Shown: one piece after another, positions 15,543 through 22,310 of the stretch
Layout: every line of letters starts with the position of its first letter
How positions within the stretch are numbered: position 1 is the stretch's first letter
The notes under the pieces: model-generated
Told to the model about the DNA's origin: nothing
The model's input: only the letters and a program-made list of their open reading frames with translations
Databases searched by the model: none
Translations under genes and position numbers: made by a program
From: Lentzea aerocolonigenes
Lineage (GTDB): Bacteria > Actinomycetota > Actinomycetes > Mycobacteriales > Pseudonocardiaceae
Direction of reading: 5' to 3'
DNA length: 22,310 nt
Assembly (NCBI RefSeq): GCF_000955955.1
Contig: NZ_JYJG01000065.1
Location: forward strand, 1-22,310

Positions 15543-16135
15543 AGCTGACGCACTCGTTCACCGCGCCTGCCCCGGCCGAGGAGGTCTGGGAGGCGTTGCT
15601 CGACCCGGAACGCGTGGCGCCGTGCCTGCCGGGCGCCACGCTGACCTCGGTCGACGGCAAGACGTTCAGCGGGGAGGTCAAGGTCAAGCTCGGCCCGGTG
15701 CAGCTGCTGTACCGGGGCACCGGCGAGTTCGTGGAGATCGACCCGGTGCTGCGCCGCGCGGTCATGAAGGCCGCGGGGAAGGACACGCGCGGCAACGGCA
15801 CGGCGTCCGCTGTTGTCACGTTCCAAGTGGGTGACACGGTCGAGGTCGAGACCGATTTGTCGGTGACGGGCCGTCCGGCTCAGCTCGGTCGCGGCCTGAT
15901 CTCCGAGGTCAGCGGCAAGCTCGTCGACCAGTTCGCGGAATGCCTGGCGAGCACGCTGGGTTCAGTGGATCCTGACGAGGTGGCGCAACAGCAGCATCTC
16001 CGCGTGGTCCCCGACGAGCCGATCGACCTGATCGACACCGCAGGCGTACCGGTACTCAAGCGCGTCCTACCCGTCGCGGCCGCAGTGGCGGCCGTCGTGC
16101 TGTTCGTGGTCCTGCGACGCAGGCGGCAACGCTGA
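15539..16135 (+). CDS. CoxG-like SRPBCC protein with C-terminal membrane anchor
   Basis: The product has 198 residues. Residues 1-145 are an SRPBCC/CoxG domain: LTHSFTAPAPAEEVWEALLDPERVAPCLPGA split over the first two strands, then FSGEVKVKLGPV and KAAGKDTRGNGTA. A polar linker follows, then a single hydrophobic helix (about 176-192) ending in RRRRQR, which places the domain on the cytoplasmic side. In the CO dehydrogenase system of Oligotropha carboxidovorans, CoxG recruits the enzyme to the membrane and has been linked to quinone handling. The same job is likely here: delivering electrons from the hydroxylase to the respiratory chain. The ATGA overlap with the FAD subunit gene fits this. 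Confidence 0.9.
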   Translation: MKLTHSFTAPAPAEEVWEALLDPERVAPCLPGATLTSVDGKTFSGEVKVKLGPVQLLYRGTGEFVEIDPVLRRAVMKAAGKDTRGNGTASAVVTFQVGDTVEVETDLSVTGRPAQLGRGLISEVSGKLVDQFAECLASTLGSVDPDEVAQQQHLRVVPDEPIDLIDTAGVPVLKRVLPVAAAVAAVVLFVVLRRRRQR

Positions 16136-16140
16136 AGCGT

Positions 16141-17250
16141 GTGGTCCGGTGGCCGGCATTCGCGCTGGTCACCGGCCTTGCGCTGGCCGCGTGCACGGGC
16201 TCGCCCGTCGTCGTCACGTCGCCACCGGCTCCTTCGTCGACGTCTTCCGGCCCGCCGCCGCCGCGTTCGTTCACGCTGACTGCGGGCGGCGACATCCTGA
16301 TCCACCCGGCGCTGACCGACCAGGCCGTCGCCGACGGAGGCGCAGCGGGCCGCGACTACCTGCCTCTGCTGTCCGGCATCAAGGACACTCTTAAGGCTGA
16401 TCTTTCGCTGTGCCACCTCGAGATCCCGCTGGGCACCAAAGAGGGTCCGTTCTTCGGCTACCCGGCTTTCATCGCGCCGCCCGAGGTCGCGAAAGGCCTG
16501 GTCGACGTGGGCTACGACTCGTGCTCGACCGCCTCGAACCACACGCTGGACCGGGGCGTCGGCGCGATCCAGACGACGTTGGACGCGATGGACGCCGTCG
16601 GTCTCAAACACACCGGCTCGTTCCGCACGCCAGAGGAGTCAGCCGCGCCGCTGATCCTGGACGCGGGCGGAGTTCGCGTGGCCCAGCTGTCGTTCACCTA
16701 CGGCTTCAACGGCATCCCGCTGCCCCAGCCGTGGCGCGCGAACCAGATCAACGTCGCCAAGATCCTCGCCGACGCCCGTGCCGCCCGTGCGGCCGGCGCC
16801 GAGGTCGTCGTGCTGTCCGTGCACTGGGGCAACGAGTACCAGCACGAGGCGACCGAGGAGCAGAAGTCGCTGGCCCGTCAGTTGCTCGCCGATCCGGCTC
16901 TGGACCTGATCATCGGCACGCACGTCCACGTGGTGCAGCCGTGGGAGAAGATCGGCAAGAAGTGGGTCATCTACGGGCTGGGCAACGAGGTGGCCCGGCA
17001 CTCCGAGCCTCGTGGCGTCACCGAGGAAGGCGTGATCGGCCGGTTCAAGTTCGAGCAGGGGCCGGAGGGATGGAACGTCGTCGAGGCGTCCTACACGCCG
17101 ACGCTGGTCGAACTGGGGCCGCCGATCCGGCTGGTGGACCTGACTCGGGTGCCTGCCAACGCGCGGCGGACCGAGGCGATCAACCGGACCGAGGGCGTGG
17201 TGTTCAGCCTGGGTGCGAACGGGCAGGGGCTGTCGCGGGCCAAGCCTTGA
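16141..17250 (+). CDS. CapA-family lipoprotein (PGA_cap metallophosphatase-like)
   Basis: The product has 369 residues. A lipoprotein signal ends at LAAC (Cys18), followed by a Pro/Ser/Thr-rich tether to about residue 43. The CapA/PGA_cap (PF09587) motifs are in order: AGGDILIHP (Asp51), CHLEIPL, ASNHTLDRG, VHWGNEYQHE, GTHVHVVQP and IYGLGNEV. The fold is a calcineurin-like phosphoesterase relative; the family was named for poly-gamma-glutamate synthesis, but single-copy lipoprotein members often have unknown roles. GTG 16141 lies 5 bp after the CoxG stop, so it is probably co-transcribed with the hydroxylase genes. No capB/capC genes are nearby, which argues against capsule synthesis. Confidence 0.87.
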   Translation: MVRWPAFALVTGLALAACTGSPVVVTSPPAPSSTSSGPPPPRSFTLTAGGDILIHPALTDQAVADGGAAGRDYLPLLSGIKDTLKADLSLCHLEIPLGTKEGPFFGYPAFIAPPEVAKGLVDVGYDSCSTASNHTLDRGVGAIQTTLDAMDAVGLKHTGSFRTPEESAAPLILDAGGVRVAQLSFTYGFNGIPLPQPWRANQINVAKILADARAARAAGAEVVVLSVHWGNEYQHEATEEQKSLARQLLADPALDLIIGTHVHVVQPWEKIGKKWVIYGLGNEVARHSEPRGVTEEGVIGRFKFEQGPEGWNVVEASYTPTLVELGPPIRLVDLTRVPANARRTEAINRTEGVVFSLGANGQGLSRAKP

Positions 17251-17259
17251 CCACTCGAA

Positions 17260-17278
17260 CGGTGTCGCGATGGCACCG
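17260..17278. terminator. Candidate bidirectional terminator hairpin
   Basis: CGGTGTC (17260-17266) and GGCACCG (17272-17278) form a 7-bp stem with one G-T wobble and a 5-base loop. It lies in the 52-bp gap between the convergent CapA and MenC genes. There is no T-run, as is common in high-GC actinomycetes. Confidence 0.4.
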
Positions 17279-17302
17279 GTGTGAACGGCCGAGCCGGTCA
17301 GC

Positions 17303-18229
17303 TCACAGGTCGACCTTGGCGAGCACTCGCTCGTACCTGCGGATCCAGGCGTCGTCGCCGCTCTCGAACTCGGCGATGCGGTCGGGTTGTGGCGCCTTGG
17401 TGAGCACCGGCAGGTAGCCGTCGACCGGGGTGAGCGAGTCGCTCGTGACATCGCCGTCCAGAAGCTGGAGCGTGGCGAGCCCGCACGCGTAGCCGAGCTG
17501 CGGGAGTGCAGCCGCCAGCGCGACTCCAGCCGCCATCCCCACGGACGTCTCCAGCGCCGACGACACCACGCACGGCAGTCCGCACGCCTCGGCCACTTCG
17601 AGGGCCTTCCGCACCCCTCCGAGCGGCGCCACCTTGATCACCGCGATGTCCGCGGCACCCGACACCGCCACCTTCAGCGGGTCCTCGGCCTTGCGGATCG
17701 ACTCGTCCGCGGCGATCGGCACGGTGACTTTTCGCCGGACTGCAGCGAGTTCTTCCAGCGTGTGGCACGGCTGTTCCACGTACTGGAGCCCGCCCGCAGC
17801 CTTGTCCATGGCCTTGATCGCCGTGACGGCCGTGTCGACGTCCCACATCATGTTCGCGTCCACCCGCACGAACCCACCTGGTCCAAGCGCATCCCGCACC
17901 GCTTCGAGCCGCGCGCAGTCCTCAGCCAGCGTCGACTCGGCCACCTTCACCTTGGCCGTCGAACAGCCCGACCGCGCGACGATCTCGTGAGCCTTTTCCG
18001 CGCTCACCACCGGAACCGTGCAGTTGACCGGGATACGTGAGCGGACCGGTGCGGGCCAGCCGTCGTTGGCGGCTTCGAGCGCGCACGCCAGCCAAGCCGC
18101 GGATTCGGCGTCGTCGTACTCCTCGAACGGGCAGAACTCGCCCCACCCGGCGGGCCCCTCGAACAGCAGGCCGGTGCGCTGGGTGATGCCGCGGAACCGG
18201 GCCCGCATCGGGATGGAGTAGACGTGCAC
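17303..18229 (-). CDS. menC: o-Succinylbenzoate synthase (menaquinone biosynthesis)
   Basis: The product is a 308-residue enolase-superfamily enzyme. Catalytic residues are complete: Lys93 and Lys95 in TAKVKVAE, Asp124 in RVDANMMW, Glu152 in YVEQPC, Asp175-Glu176 in AADESI, and Lys199 in VIKVAPLGG. It dehydrates SHCHC to o-succinylbenzoate in the classical menaquinone pathway. The N-terminal capping part (IPMRARFRGITQRTGLLFEG) fits actinobacterial MenC rather than N-acylamino-acid racemases, though some members do both. GTG 18227-18229 lies only 9 bp after the GerMN lipoprotein stop, so menC is apparently the last gene of a two-component operon. No other men genes are visible in the window. 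Confidence 0.88.
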   Translation of the reverse strand: MHVYSIPMRARFRGITQRTGLLFEGPAGWGEFCPFEEYDDAESAAWLACALEAANDGWPAPVRSRIPVNCTVPVVSAEKAHEIVARSGCSTAKVKVAESTLAEDCARLEAVRDALGPGGFVRVDANMMWDVDTAVTAIKAMDKAAGGLQYVEQPCHTLEELAAVRRKVTVPIAADESIRKAEDPLKVAVSGAADIAVIKVAPLGGVRKALEVAEACGLPCVVSSALETSVGMAAGVALAAALPQLGYACGLATLQLLDGDVTSDSLTPVDGYLPVLTKAPQPDRIAEFESGDDAWIRRYERVLAKVDL

Positions 18230-18238
18230 GGCGTCGAT

Positions 18239-18682
18239 TCAAGCGCACTTGATGAACTCGAGCGAATGGCCGCCGCCCCGCAGGTTGACGGTGCCGACGG
18301 CTTGGATGCCGAGCAGCGTGCACACGATCTGCTGCACGGCGGCCTTGCTGAGCAGCGAGACGTCGGTGGAGATCGACACGTCCAGCCCGTTGGCCACGCG
18401 GTCGACGGTGGCAGGGGCGGCGTCGAACGGGACCTCGGTGGTGAGGCCGCGGTTCTGCTCGGCAGCGGTGGGGCCCTGGGCGAGCAGGGCGACGACGTCG
18501 TAGCCGCTCAGGCTGCCCTGGGGGCGGTTGACGGCGACGACGCGGCCCTCGGACACCCAGTAGAGCGCGGGCGAGGTGTTCTCGACGGGACCGCTCGGCG
18601 CCTCCAGACCGGGAATGGGGTCGGTCGGCCGGATCCCGCACGCGGAGACCACGACGAGCAACAACAGCATCCAGAGCCTCAC
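18239..18682 (-). CDS. GerMN-domain small lipoprotein
   Basis: The product has 147 residues. The signal peptide MRLWMLLLLVVVSAC puts the lipidated Cys at residue 15. A Pro-rich stretch follows, then a GerMN-like domain: ALYWVSEGRVVAVNRP, VVALLAQGPTAAEQNRGL, VSISTDVSLLSKAAVQQIVCTL and VGTVNLRGGG. GerMN domains also occur in spore germination proteins and in LpqB, which partners the MtrAB two-component system. GTG 18682 overlaps the kinase stop as GTGA, so the lipoprotein is made together with the sensor. By analogy it may modulate the kinase from outside the membrane. That role is inference; the ligand is unknown. Confidence 0.8.
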   Translation of the reverse strand: MRLWMLLLLVVVSACGIRPTDPIPGLEAPSGPVENTSPALYWVSEGRVVAVNRPQGSLSGYDVVALLAQGPTAAEQNRGLTTEVPFDAAPATVDRVANGLDVSISTDVSLLSKAAVQQIVCTLLGIQAVGTVNLRGGGHSLEFIKCA

Positions 18683-20052
18683 CGGTCACCACCCAGCGGC
18701 AGCCGCAAAGTGAACAACGCGCCGCCACCCGGCCGGTTCGCCGCGGTCAGGGTGCCCCCGTGCAGCCGGGCGTTCTCCCAGGCGATCGCGAGCCCCAGCC
18801 CCGACCCCTCGGACCGCCCGCGCGCCGAGTCGGCCTTGTAGAAGCGCGCGAACACGTGCGGCAGCACGTCGGCGGAAAGCCCCGGCCCCGAGTCGGCCAC
18901 CACGATCACCAGCGACGACCCCTCCACGTACAGCGTCACCGTCACCGGCTGCGCACCGTGCCGCAGAGCGTTGCCGACCAGGTTCGCCACGATCACGTCC
19001 AGCCGTCGCGGATCCAGTTGAGCCCGCACACCGGCCGGCAGCGACTCCGACACCTCGAACCCGCGCATCCGCAGCGTCCGCGACACCACCTCGGCCACGT
19101 CGACGTCGTCCAGCGCCAACGCCGCCGTTCCCGAGTCGAACCGGGTGACCTCGATCAGGTCGTTGACCAGCCGGGTCAGGTTCGACGTCTCGCGGTTCAC
19201 CAGCCGCGCGGCCTGACCGGCCACACCGGGCAGAGAAGCGGTTTCGGCGTCCAGCACGTCCGTCACCGCGGTCATCGCGGCCAACGGAGTCCGCAGCTCG
19301 TGCGACACGTCAGCCACGAACCGCCGCGCATCAGCCTCCATCCGCCGCAGCTCACCGACGTGGTGCTCCAAAGAAGAAGCAGTGGTGTTGAAGGTCGTCG
19401 CCACGGCGGCCAGCTCGTCGCGTCCCCTCACCGGCACCCGCACGGCGAGATCGCCCTGGCCGAGCCGGAAAGCCGCCATCCGCAGCTCGCGAACAGGCCG
19501 CAGCACCCCGCGCGCCGCGAAGAAGGCCATCCCCAAAGCCAGAACCAGCCCGGCGCCGCCGATCAGCCACGCGTTCAGCGCCAGTTCGTCGACGACCTCG
19601 ATCTCCGAGGTGAACGGCCGCAGCACCCACACCTCGATCCCCGAGGCGCCGCCACCGGAGATCCGCATCTGCATGCCAACGACCAGCCAGACACCGCCGT
19701 GATAAGCCACCCGCTGCCAGCCCACCTGCCCGGACGACACGAGCCCACGCAGCTCCGGCGTGATCACCGACTCCTCCATCGAGCCCGCGGACACACCTGG
19801 AGCCCGAACGAGCGCCATCCCCTCGCGACCGGACACCTTGCCGGCGATCCGCTCCAGCGAGGCGGCGTCAGGCGCACGAGCCGGCAAGGGGTACAGCTGC
19901 TCCACGCGGCTGGTCGTCTCGATCACGGCGTTGTCCTGGGCCCGCTGCACGATCGCGTCACGCGCCCGCACGTACCCGGCGCCCGACACCGCCACGGCGG
20001 TGACGATGCTCAGGAACGCGAAGGCGAGCAGCAGCCGGAGTCGCAGGGTCAC
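18679..20052 (-). CDS. Membrane sensor histidine kinase
   Basis: The product has 457 residues from GTG 20052, which overlaps the regulator stop as GTGA. TM1 is about residues 5-27, an extracytoplasmic sensor of some 130 residues follows, and TM2 is about 160-182. A HAMP domain (RPVRELRMAAFRLGQGDL), HisKA with phospho-acceptor His251 in FVADVSHELRTPL, the N box (VGNALRHG), G1 (ADSGPGL) and G2 (GSGLGLAIAWENARLHGG) complete an intact class I kinase. The frame is open 46 codons upstream, but those residues lie inside the regulator gene and look unlike any domain. The style recalls CseC-like kinases that work with lipoproteins; this is a resemblance, not a demonstrated orthology. Confidence 0.92.
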   Translation of the reverse strand: MTLRLRLLLAFAFLSIVTAVAVSGAGYVRARDAIVQRAQDNAVIETTSRVEQLYPLPARAPDAASLERIAGKVSGREGMALVRAPGVSAGSMEESVITPELRGLVSSGQVGWQRVAYHGGVWLVVGMQMRISGGGASGIEVWVLRPFTSEIEVVDELALNAWLIGGAGLVLALGMAFFAARGVLRPVRELRMAAFRLGQGDLAVRVPVRGRDELAAVATTFNTTASSLEHHVGELRRMEADARRFVADVSHELRTPLAAMTAVTDVLDAETASLPGVAGQAARLVNRETSNLTRLVNDLIEVTRFDSGTAALALDDVDVAEVVSRTLRMRGFEVSESLPAGVRAQLDPRRLDVIVANLVGNALRHGAQPVTVTLYVEGSSLVIVVADSGPGLSADVLPHVFARFYKADSARGRSEGSGLGLAIAWENARLHGGTLTAANRPGGGALFTLRLPLGGDR

Positions 20053-20729
20053 AGCGGCCCGAAGCGGTAGCCGAAGCCCCGCACGGTCTGGATGTACACC
20101 GGAGCGGCCGGGTCGTTCTCGATCTTCGAGCGCAGCCGCTGCACGCACGCGTCGACCAGCCGCGAGTCGCCGAGATAGCCCTGGTCCCACACGGACTCCA
20201 GCAACTGCTGCCGCGACATCACCCGACCGGGCGACGAAGAAAGCTCCAGCAGCAGCCGCAGTTCGGTCGGCGCCAGCGACACCGGACGGCCGAGCCGCGT
20301 CACCACGAGCCCGTCGCGGTCGATCGTCAGGTCGCCGTAGCGCTCGGCCACGACCTCGGGAGCCGAGACGGAAGACCGCCGCAGCACCGCCCGGATGCGC
20401 GCCTCGAGCACGCGGGCCTGGGCCGGTTTGGCCACGTAGTCGTCAGCACCGGCCTCCAGACCGGCCACCACGTCGATGTCGTCGTTGCGCGCGGTCAGCA
20501 TGATGATCGGGAGGTCGCCGGAAGCCCGGATCCGCCGGCACACCTCGAACCCGTCGACACCCGGCAGCATCAGGTCCAGCACGACGACGTCCGGCGCGAC
20601 GCTCATCAGCAGTTCGAGGCCCTCCTCGCCCGTGCGCACCGCGTCCACGGTGTGTCCCTGGTAGGTCAGGGCGAGCGACAGTCCCTCGCGGACCGCCTCG
20701 TCGTCCTCGATCAGCAGTACGCGCGGCAT
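20049..20729 (-). CDS. OmpR/PhoB-family response regulator
   Basis: The product has 226 residues. The receiver domain has acidic residues at 9-10, phospho-acceptor Asp52 (VVLDLMLPGVDG), Thr79 (MLTAR) and Lys101 (DDYVAKP). The winged-helix DNA-binding domain covers about 128-224 (RPVSLAPTELRLLLEL, SRQQLLESVWDQ, VDACVQRLRSKIEND, YIQTVRGFGYRF). ATG 20729 follows GGAGG with a very short spacer, so translation initiation may be modest. It is the first gene of the regulator-kinase-lipoprotein-menC operon and diverges from the secreted protease, a plausible target. AfsQ1- and CseB-like regulators are the closest by eye. Confidence 0.92.
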   Translation of the reverse strand: MPRVLLIEDDEAVREGLSLALTYQGHTVDAVRTGEEGLELLMSVAPDVVVLDLMLPGVDGFEVCRRIRASGDLPIIMLTARNDDIDVVAGLEAGADDYVAKPAQARVLEARIRAVLRRSSVSAPEVVAERYGDLTIDRDGLVVTRLGRPVSLAPTELRLLLELSSSPGRVMSRQQLLESVWDQGYLGDSRLVDACVQRLRSKIENDPAAPVYIQTVRGFGYRFGPL

Positions 20730-20858
20730 GACCTCCAGCCTTCCCGACGGGTCTCATGAGGACGTTCTTGCCACGTCATCGTTGCGTAACGACCGCCCGT
20801 GCGCAGTTGTTGCACAGCCATGATCGAGCGCGGACACGGGTCCGAAAGCCTCGTCCAC
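20730..20858. promoter_or_regulatory. Divergent promoter region, response regulator / protease
   Basis: This 129-bp gap must hold both promoters. GTTGC occurs at 20781-20785 and 20809-20813, 28 bp apart, and CGTT/AACG flank GCGT at 20780-20791. OmpR-type regulators often bind repeated sites, but the match between these is weak. I could not place a convincing -10/-35 pair. Confidence 0.35.
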
Positions 20859-22310
20859 ATGCGAAAAGTGCTCTTGACGGCGACCGTCGCGGTGACCGCG
20901 ATGATCACCTCCGTCACTCCTGCCCTGGCCATTCGCGGCGGCGTCGAAGCTCCCCAGCCCTACCCGTTCTCGGGCTCGTTGCAGCGGCCGGACTCACCGC
21001 GCGAGGACGGCCACACCTGCGGCGTCACGCTGATCGCCCCGAACTGGGCTGTCACGGCGGGCCACTGCACCAAGAACAACCCCACCGGCGCGCAGGTCGG
21101 CCGGCCGAAGAACTGGACAGTGCGGCTCGGCACCACGGACGCGGGCAGCGGCGGCGAGGTGATCGCGGTCGAGCGGTTCATCACCTACTCGCAGTACCCG
21201 GTCCAGGACGGTGACATCGGCCTGCTGAAGCTGAAGCAGCCCGCGAAGGCCAAGCCGGTCGCACTGCCGGCCGCACGTCCCGCCGACGGCACCAGCACCC
21301 GGATCCTCGGCTGGGGCATGACCTGCAACAAACGACTGCCCGAGTGCTACCCGAAGAAGCTGCGCGAGGCCGACACCGTGATCCAGCCCGCCGTGCAGTG
21401 CGAGCGCAGCGGAATCAAGGAAGAGCGCGAGCTGTGCGTCGGAGCCCAGGACGGCAGCGTCGCCGCCACGAACATGGACTCCGGCGGGCCCGGCCTCGTC
21501 CGCGACGGCGACCGCTGGGTCATCGCCGGGATCGTCAGCGGCAGCAACGGTGACGACCAGCCCGTCCTCTACACGGACATCAACCACTTCAAGGGCTGGA
21601 TCAACGACGTCGTCACCGGCAAGATCGACCCGCCGGACACCCCGGTGCCGAACCTCGAAGGCGCCGCGTCGCTCGCGGGTGTCTGCTCGGCGTCCGTGGT
21701 GAAGACCAACAACACCAAGTACAACGACCAGGCGCTCCTGCTCACCAACGGCCACTGCGTCCCGGAACGCCCGGCCCCCGGCCAGACGCTGAAAGAGGTC
21801 GCCATCGCGGTCCCGGTGACCATCGGCGACCGCCAGGGCTACCTCCAGGCCAAGGCGAACACGACCCACCTGGTCTACGCGACCATGACCGGCACGGACA
21901 CCGCGCTCTACCGCCTCGACAAGACCTACGCGCAGTTGCAGGCCAAGGGCGTGAAGATCTTCAAGCTGGCCGAGCGGAGTGCCAAGCCGGGTGAACGCGT
22001 CGACATCATCTCGTCGGGCAACGGCGACCGCTTCAAGTGCACGATCGAGGCCGTGGTCCCGCATCTGCGCGAAGAGGGCTACACGCAGGACAACGCCTAC
22101 CGCTACGACAAGGACTGCAAGCCCTCGCACGGCGGTTCCGGCTCACCGATCGTGCTCAAGGACGGCGTCACGGTCGTCGGCGTGCACAGCACCGGCAACG
22201 ACAGCGGCGAGCAGTGCACCGCCAACAACCCCTGCGAGGTCGCGGCGGACGGCACGGTGACCGTGCACCAGGGCGCCCGCTACGGCCAGCAGATCACGCA
22301 CCTAGTAGTA
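20859..22310 (+). CDS. Secreted protein with two tandem chymotrypsin-fold serine protease domains (3' end beyond window)
   Basis: 484 codons are open to the edge with no stop. The signal peptide (MRKVLLTATVAVTAMITSV..) ends TPALA, and the mature chain would begin IRGG, like the Ile-Val-Gly-Gly N-terminus of active trypsins. Domain 1 triad: His69 (AGHC), Asp119 (DGDIGLLKL), Ser208 (MDSGGPG). Domain 2 triad: His299 (TNGHC), Asp347 (GTDTALYRL), Ser427 (HGGSGSP), more like V8/S1B-type peptidases. Both triads look intact. In domain 1 the residue before Asp-Ser is Met206 instead of the usual oxyanion-hole Gly, and the usual Cys two residues earlier is absent. ATG 20820 is an in-frame alternative start but spoils the signal peptide. 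It diverges from the response regulator. Confidence 0.85.
   Translation, partial: MRKVLLTATVAVTAMITSVTPALAIRGGVEAPQPYPFSGSLQRPDSPREDGHTCGVTLIAPNWAVTAGHCTKNNPTGAQVGRPKNWTVRLGTTDAGSGGEVIAVERFITYSQYPVQDGDIGLLKLKQPAKAKPVALPAARPADGTSTRILGWGMTCNKRLPECYPKKLREADTVIQPAVQCERSGIKEERELCVGAQDGSVAATNMDSGGPGLVRDGDRWVIAGIVSGSNGDDQPVLYTDINHFKGWINDVVTGKIDPPDTPVPNLEGAASLAGVCSASVVKTNNTKYNDQALLLTNGHCVPERPAPGQTLKEVAIAVPVTIGDRQGYLQAKANTTHLVYATMTGTDTALYRLDKTYAQLQAKGVKIFKLAERSAKPGERVDIISSGNGDRFKCTIEAVVPHLREEGYTQDNAYRYDKDCKPSHGGSGSPIVLKDGVTVVGVHSTGNDSGEQCTANNPCEVAADGTVTVHQGARYGQQITHLVV

Noticed and set aside
16141..17250. Poly-gamma-glutamate capsule gene
   Set aside because: No capB, capC or capE homologues are nearby and the protein is a short tethered lipoprotein, so only the fold family is supported.
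20053..20190. Longer N-terminus for the histidine kinase
   Set aside because: It would lie fully within the response regulator gene and put a polar Arg-rich segment before TM1; GTG 20052 forms the usual GTGA overlap.
20781..20813. GTTGC repeats as response regulator binding sites
   Set aside because: Only five bases match well and the 28-bp spacing is not a typical OmpR-family arrangement; too weak for a finding.

Overview
The window looks like chromosome from a high-GC Gram-positive actinomycete. The evidence is very GC-rich codon third positions, many GTG starts, chains of ATGA/GTGA stop-start overlaps, actinobacterial gene families and textbook DasR operators. A Pseudonocardiaceae-like genus is my guess from overall flavour; no sequence search was run. 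I see no insertion sequence, CRISPR array, tRNA or rRNA gene, so this is ordinary chromosome with several operons.

Layout. 1-230 (-): 5' part of a LysR-type regulator, running off the left edge. 323-1561 (+): a divergent MFS exporter; the 92-bp gap holds an inverted repeat plus a third half-site. 1551-2638 (-): an ECF-type sigma factor and a small partner protein. 2639-2971: structured intergenic region. 2972-8069 (+): a DasR-type amino-sugar island, with a CutC-family gene bracketed by two dre palindromes, then a chitobiose/GlcNAc-type ABC importer (binding lipoprotein and two permeases, no ATPase) and a cytoplasmic GH20 hexosaminidase. 8077-8775 (-): a PspC-domain protein and a VOC/glyoxalase-like protein. 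8807-16135 (+): a seven-gene molybdenum hydroxylase cluster with maturation genes (MoxR AAA+, VWA CoxE, XdhC), three structural subunits (2Fe-2S, Mo, FAD) and CoxG. It is followed after 5 bp by a CapA-like lipoprotein (16141-17250). 17303-20729 (-): a response regulator / histidine kinase / GerMN lipoprotein / MenC operon. 20859-22310 (+): a secreted protein with two serine protease domains in tandem, running off the right edge.

How parts work together. In the amino-sugar island the predicted flow is: binding lipoprotein captures chito-oligosaccharide, permeases import it (ATPase encoded elsewhere), and the cytoplasmic GH20 splits it to GlcNAc. DasR would sense the resulting phosphosugar and release the two dre sites. 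CutC, classically called copper homeostasis, sits inside this regulon. In the hydroxylase cluster the large subunit carries AYRGAGR, the signature of form II CO-dehydrogenase-like enzymes rather than true form I CODH, so its substrate is unknown.

Most notable items: the dre pair falling on the start and stop codons of cutC, the tandem double protease with Met at the oxyanion-hole glycine position of domain 1, the LysR operator geometry, the MenC/two-component operon, and a possible leader ORF ahead of the hydroxylase structural genes.
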